NCBI GenBank assembly: GCA_915066865.1
Contig: CAJZEE010000040.1
Location: forward strand, 1-18,020
Length of the DNA stretch: 18,020 nt
Reading direction: 5' to 3'
From: an uncultured Veillonella sp.
Lineage (GTDB): Bacteria > Bacillota > Negativicutes > Veillonellales > Veillonellaceae
The translations under genes were made by a program, and so were the position numbers. The notes beneath the pieces are model-generated. The model ran no database searches and was not told the origin of the DNA. It saw nothing but the letters and a program-made list of their open reading frames with translations. Shown piece by piece: positions 14,538 through 18,020 of this stretch. Numbering within the stretch: position 1 is the first letter of the stretch; each line of letters opens with the position of its first letter.

Positions 14538-16910
14538 TTAGAAACCTAATGCGCGACCTATGTTATAGAAGATGAAACATGCAATCCAAGCAAATGTATT
14601 TTCATAGAAGAACATGAAAGCAACCCATTTCCAAGAACCTGTTTCACGTTTGATAACAGCTAATGTTGCCAAACAAGGTGGGTAAATTAAGATAAACAAC
14701 ATCATTGTCAAACCAATTAATGGTGTAAAGTGAGAGTCGTTTTGTAGGTACTCAGTCAACGGTGCTGGATTTTGATCATCACCACCTACAGCATAGATAG
14801 TACCCAATGTAGAAATTACTACTTCTTTAGCCGCTAAACCAGCTACTAATGATAGGCCCATTTTCCAATCAAACCCCAATGGTTCTAGCACTGGGTTAAT
14901 AGCTTTACCAAAAGATGCTGCATAGGATTGTTCAATTTTTTCAGAAGCTTGTTCTTTATCAAGTTTGTCATTTTCAGCATCTAAGTTAGCACTGTTTTTA
15001 TACATTGCCCATGCTGCTGGGAACAAGTCTTTATTTTCATCTTTAATATCATTGAATAATTCAGGTGCTTCAGAATCTTCTTCTACTGCTACTTCAGGTT
15101 CATCTTCTCCTGCGTCCTTAGCAGCATTAGTAGCATCTTGTACAGTAGATTTCATATCTTCAACAATTTTATCAACTGCATCTTTTTGGTCATCTGTAGC
15201 GATACCGAATTGAGCTAATGTAGCTGCATCTTTTACTTCATACTCTTGAGCAACTTGTTCTTTCATTGCATCATAGTCTTTAGAGTATTCTACATCCATT
15301 GGGTACGCTGTAATGAACCAAATCAAAATAGATGCGGCCATGATGAATGTACCAGCTTTAATGATGTACAATTTAGCACGTTCGTACATGTGCATCCAAG
15401 TAGCTTTCAATGTAGGTAAATGATATGGAGGTAGTTCCATTACAAATGGTTCAGCTTCACCTGCAAATAAGAACTTACGGAAGATCTTTGCAAAGATAAT
15501 ACCGAAAATAATGCCCAAGAAATATACAGAAAATACAACAAATGTACTATCCCAACCATTTGGGAAAAATGCATTTGCAAATAAGATATATACCGGTAAA
15601 CGAGCAGAACAACTCATGAATGGTGTAATCAAAATAGTAACCATTCGATCCTTATAGTTATCAAGGATACGAGCACCCATTACAGATGGCACGGAACAAC
15701 CAAATCCCAATAACAAAGGAATAAAGGATTTACCATGCAAGCCACATGCGCGCATTACACGGTCAATTACGAAGGCTGCACGAGCCATATACCCTGTATC
15801 TTCCAAGAAAGAAATGCCAAGGAAGAGTAATAAAATTAATGGCAAGAATGAAAGTACTGCACCTACGCCGGCAATAATACCATCAGATACGAGTGACTGT
15901 AATTGGCCCTCTGGAATAGTCTGAACCACATAAGCCTGTAATGCAGCGAAACCATCTTCAATCCAACCTTGAGGTATCCCACCTACAAAGTTAACAAACG
16001 CGAATAATAAGTACATAACAACCATGAAGATTGGTAAGCCCCAAATTCGATGCGTTAAGATTTTGTCATAACGGTCAGAGCGTGTTTCCAATTGAGTTGG
16101 CGCTTGTGTTAAACATGCATTGTATACTTCTACAGCAAAGCGGTGACGATATTCTTGGAATACAATATCAAGATCAACTTGATCCTTAATTTCTTCACGA
16201 ATAGCTTCAGCCTTTTGAATAACAGCTTCCGTATTATCAAAGCGCATAACTTTGCCAATAACGTCCGCATCTTTTTCTAACAACTTAACAGCAATCCAAC
16301 GAAGTGGATATGTAACAGTGCCAGCTTGTTTTAGTTCTTCTACAAGCTCACTAATTTTGCCTTCTAACAAATCACCATAATTAATTGTTACACCAGGAGC
16401 TTTTTGAGAAGCAGCTACACTAATTGTTGCTTCTAACAAGTCTTTTGTACCAATATTTGTACGACCTACAGTACTAACAATGGTAGCCCCTGTCATTTCT
16501 GCCATTTTTTTTAGGTCGTATTTGATGCCCATTTCTTCAGCAACGTCAGCCATGTTTAGAGCAATAACCATTGGCTTTTCAAGTTCCAATAATTGTGCAG
16601 CTAAATATAAGTTACGTTCCAAGTTAGATGCATCAAGAACATTAACAATTACATCTGGGTTATCATTTACGATAACATTACGCGCTACTAACTCATCCAA
16701 GGAACGTGCAGTTAAGCTATATGTACCTGGTAAGTCAATAAACAATAACTCATGGCCATCAAATTTCGTATGGCCTTCCTTTTTTTCTACTGTAACGCCG
16801 GCATAGTTACCAACGTGTTGCTTCGCCCCTGTGATATTGTTAAACATTGTAGTCTTACCACAGTTTGGGTTACCTGCTAAGGCAATGCGAATTTGCCCAT
16901 TTTCTGCCAT
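14538..16910 (-). CDS. feoB: Ferrous iron transporter FeoB
   Basis: 790 residues. FeoB moves Fe(II) across the inner membrane. An N-terminal G domain (GNPNCGKT at 13-20, DLPGTYS from 59, NMAD in the G4 position) is followed by a helical linker (about 170-265) and the membrane part with the two conserved core repeats: GFGCSVPSVMGAR with MSCSARLPVYILF, and AAKEVVISTLGTIYA with YPPCLATLAVIKRE. Residues from about 538 to 660, between a membrane helix (ASILIWFITAYP) and the conserved LEPLGFDWKMG, form a long acidic insertion (DEDEPEVAVEEDSEAPE type), predicted outside the cytoplasm, longer than in E. coli FeoB (773 aa in total). GGAGG lies 5 nt before the ATG and overlaps the feoA stop codon. Confidence 0.97.
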   Translation of the reverse strand: MAENGQIRIALAGNPNCGKTTMFNNITGAKQHVGNYAGVTVEKKEGHTKFDGHELLFIDLPGTYSLTARSLDELVARNVIVNDNPDVIVNVLDASNLERNLYLAAQLLELEKPMVIALNMADVAEEMGIKYDLKKMAEMTGATIVSTVGRTNIGTKDLLEATISVAASQKAPGVTINYGDLLEGKISELVEELKQAGTVTYPLRWIAVKLLEKDADVIGKVMRFDNTEAVIQKAEAIREEIKDQVDLDIVFQEYRHRFAVEVYNACLTQAPTQLETRSDRYDKILTHRIWGLPIFMVVMYLLFAFVNFVGGIPQGWIEDGFAALQAYVVQTIPEGQLQSLVSDGIIAGVGAVLSFLPLILLLFLGISFLEDTGYMARAAFVIDRVMRACGLHGKSFIPLLLGFGCSVPSVMGARILDNYKDRMVTILITPFMSCSARLPVYILFANAFFPNGWDSTFVVFSVYFLGIIFGIIFAKIFRKFLFAGEAEPFVMELPPYHLPTLKATWMHMYERAKLYIIKAGTFIMAASILIWFITAYPMDVEYSKDYDAMKEQVAQEYEVKDAATLAQFGIATDDQKDAVDKIVEDMKSTVQDATNAAKDAGEDEPEVAVEEDSEAPELFNDIKDENKDLFPAAWAMYKNSANLDAENDKLDKEQASEKIEQSYAASFGKAINPVLEPLGFDWKMGLSLVAGLAAKEVVISTLGTIYAVGGDDQNPAPLTEYLQNDSHFTPLIGLTMMLFILIYPPCLATLAVIKRETGSWKWVAFMFFYENTFAWIACFIFYNIGRALGF

Positions 16911-16919
16911 GTGAACCTC

Positions 16920-17153
16920 CTATTGAACATCTACATCAATCATGCCAGCTTCGCTTGTACGAAGTGCTAATTCAAAGTTTTTTACTTTGATCTCCACCGG
17001 ATCACCCAAAGGGGCAAACTTCATAACATGGATTTTTGTACCATGTACGAGCCCCATGTCGATTAGACGATGCTTAACATTGCCACTGCCATGTAGTGCA
17101 ACAATAAGACCAGACTCACCTGGCTTCATGTCTTTCAACTTTTTGATAGCCAT
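16920..17153 (-). CDS. feoA: FeoA, SH3-like partner of FeoB
   Basis: 77 residues, usual family size. A small cytoplasmic SH3-fold protein needed for FeoB activity. KLKDMKPGESGLIVALHG at the N-terminus, KHRLIDMGLVHGTKIHVM and APLGDPVEIKV are the conserved blocks. I chose the ATG at 17153, with AGGAGG 7 nt upstream; an in-frame upstream start lies beyond that ribosome site and adds residues unlike the family. The end is 9 bp before feoB, whose ribosome site overlaps the feoA stop, so both are translated together. The promoter is at 17232-17259. Confidence 0.95.
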   Translation of the reverse strand: MAIKKLKDMKPGESGLIVALHGSGNVKHRLIDMGLVHGTKIHVMKFAPLGDPVEIKVKNFELALRTSEAGMIDVDVQ

Positions 17154-17231
17154 ACGACACCTCCTAATTATTGTACCTAACAACCTCATATTAACCACAC
17201 AAAATAATAATGCGTATTAATATCTTAAATT

Positions 17232-17272
17232 ATTATATCAAATCAAGCATTAATTTCAACAATTATTATCAT
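17232..17272 (-). promoter_or_regulatory. feoAB promoter with Fur-like site
   Basis: On the minus strand TTGAAA (17254-17259, 5 of 6), a 16-bp spacer and a perfect TATAAT (17232-17237). ATGATAATAATTG (17260-17272) directly upstream matches one Fur half-site well (TGATAAT) and the second only partly. A strong promoter with an adjacent Fur-like site fits iron-repressed uptake genes. Confidence 0.65.
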
Positions 17273-17629
17273 TTTTATGGTTATTTTTTATCTCATATCT
17301 ATATTTTATTATCATATTTAATATGAGATTATCTATATAATTATCTAATAAAATACTGAATACTAGCTGAAATTTAATATTTCATAGCTATATATTTAGA
17401 TACTGTAATCAATAAACTCTATTAAGATTATCATTTACAAATACTCTCACATTCTCAATTAATAGTTTATAAACAGTTTAAATGTAGCTATTTTAATATT
17501 TTCATTTCTCATTTTACTTAGTTATATCAGTATTTTTCCATATATTATCAAAAAAATATACCCAAAATACTATAATATTTATTGAGCCTAGAGTATGTTA
17601 AGACTATACATCTTCCAAGTTCAATTCAT
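17273..17629. other. AT-rich intergenic region with inverted repeats, no gene seen
   Basis: This stretch between the divergent feoA and helicase promoters has no convincing open reading frame on either strand. It holds a 9-bp inverted repeat ATCTCATAT (17290-17298) / ATATGAGAT (17321-17329), overlapped by a small palindrome CATATT-T-AATATG (17313-17325), and an imperfect hairpin TAGCTGAAAT / ATTTCATAGCTA (17364-17390). It could carry a 5' leader, a small RNA or only promoter DNA. Confidence 0.6.
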
Positions 17630-17658
17630 TTGCCCCTAATATGTGCATACGTTATAAT
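17630..17658 (+). promoter_or_regulatory. Promoter of the DEAD-box helicase gene
   Basis: TTGCCC (17630-17635, 4 of 6), a 17-bp spacer and a perfect TATAAT (17653-17658). A second TATAAT is at 17662-17667. Transcription would start about 25-30 nt before the ATG, leaving little room for a leader. Confidence 0.6.
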
Positions 17659-17690
17659 TAATATAATATGTATTATAGAAAGGACGATTC

Positions 17691-18020
17691 ATGAAATCTT
17701 TTAAATCTTTAGGTGTTTGTGATGAACTTATCCAAGCCCTACAAAAACAAGGTATAAAGGAGCCTACGCCAATTCAAGAACAATCCATTCCTGTCGTCTT
17801 TAAAGGGAATGATGTCATAGCCAAAGCTCAAACCGGCACGGGGAAAACACTAGCATTCTTACTGCCAATTCTACAACGTGTACATACTGATGTTCATCAA
17901 GAACAAGTGCTTATCATTGCGCCTACACGAGAACTAATTAAACAAATTTCCGATGAAGCGAAGGAAATAGGTTCTATTTTAAATGTAGATATCCTCCCTC
18001 TTATCGGCGGCAAAACAATC
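17691..18020 (+). CDS. DEAD-box RNA helicase, 3' end beyond the window
   Basis: The first 110 residues of an ATP-dependent RNA helicase; the gene runs off the right end. The Q motif (F4 upstream, GIKEPTPIQEQSIP), motif I / Walker A AQTGTGKT (residues 47-54), motif Ia PTRELI and the downstream GG are all in place. Such proteins unwind RNA in ribosome assembly, RNA decay or cold adaptation; which member (CshA-, DbpA- or RhlE-like) cannot be decided from this part. AAGGA stands about 7 nt before the ATG. It is the only plus-strand gene and is divergent from feoAB, with 537 bp between the start codons. Confidence 0.95.
   Translation, partial: MKSFKSLGVCDELIQALQKQGIKEPTPIQEQSIPVVFKGNDVIAKAQTGTGKTLAFLLPILQRVHTDVHQEQVLIIAPTRELIKQISDEAKEIGSILNVDILPLIGGKTI

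Noticed and set aside
14965..15213. Plus-strand Ser/Ala-rich frame inside feoB
   Set aside because: It is the reverse image of the acidic FeoB insertion; it has no ribosome site and no features of its own.
17154..17198. Upstream start for FeoA adding 15 residues
   Set aside because: The extension spans the AGGAGG that serves the ATG at 17153 and is not part of the FeoA family.

Overview
The window looks like a chromosomal contig from a diderm Firmicute of the Negativicutes, most likely Veillonella or a close relative. The reasons are low GC, strong AGGAGG-type ribosome binding sites, clostridial-type genes (the SCIFF peptide with its radical SAM maturase, an ECF transporter S component, a FeoB-associated Cys-rich protein), and an exported LptA/LptD-family outer-membrane assembly protein. 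The genus is inferred from this combination. Bases 1-23 are not genomic: they match the 3' end of the Illumina read-1 adapter, so the true contig edge is at about base 24. The first gene is cut there and ends in an artificial stop codon.

Almost everything is on the minus strand. Reading in the direction of transcription (right to left): feoA-feoB behind a strong promoter with a Fur-like site; a small FeoB-associated Cys-rich membrane protein with its own Fur-like palindrome; a small DUF6110-like protein and a P1B-type ATPase with an atypical SCALK membrane motif, closed by a perfect 16-bp terminator; a three-gene membrane operon (two unknown multi-pass proteins and an ECF S component) behind a near-consensus promoter; scfA, the 47-residue six-cysteine SCIFF peptide, with its own promoter and terminator; scfB, its radical SAM maturase, followed 35 bp later by hypF; hypC-hypD-hypE; and an envelope operon of three exported proteins (148 aa, 370 aa with about six 20-residue repeats, and the truncated LptA/LptD protein). 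On the plus strand, a DEAD-box RNA helicase starts at 17691 and runs off the right end.

Main themes are ferrous iron uptake, a possible iron-compartment (ferrosome-like) ATPase module next to it, ranthipeptide (SCIFF) biosynthesis, [NiFe]-hydrogenase active-site maturation (HypC, D, E, F; no HypA/B or structural subunits here), and outer-envelope assembly. Points most worth a second look: the FezB-like ATPase module beside feoAB, the SCIFF locus joined to hypF, a perfect 25-nt palindrome inside the hypF acylphosphatase signature, and several operator-like palindromes in the envelope and iron promoters. No tRNA, rRNA, CRISPR array, IS element or phage gene was seen.
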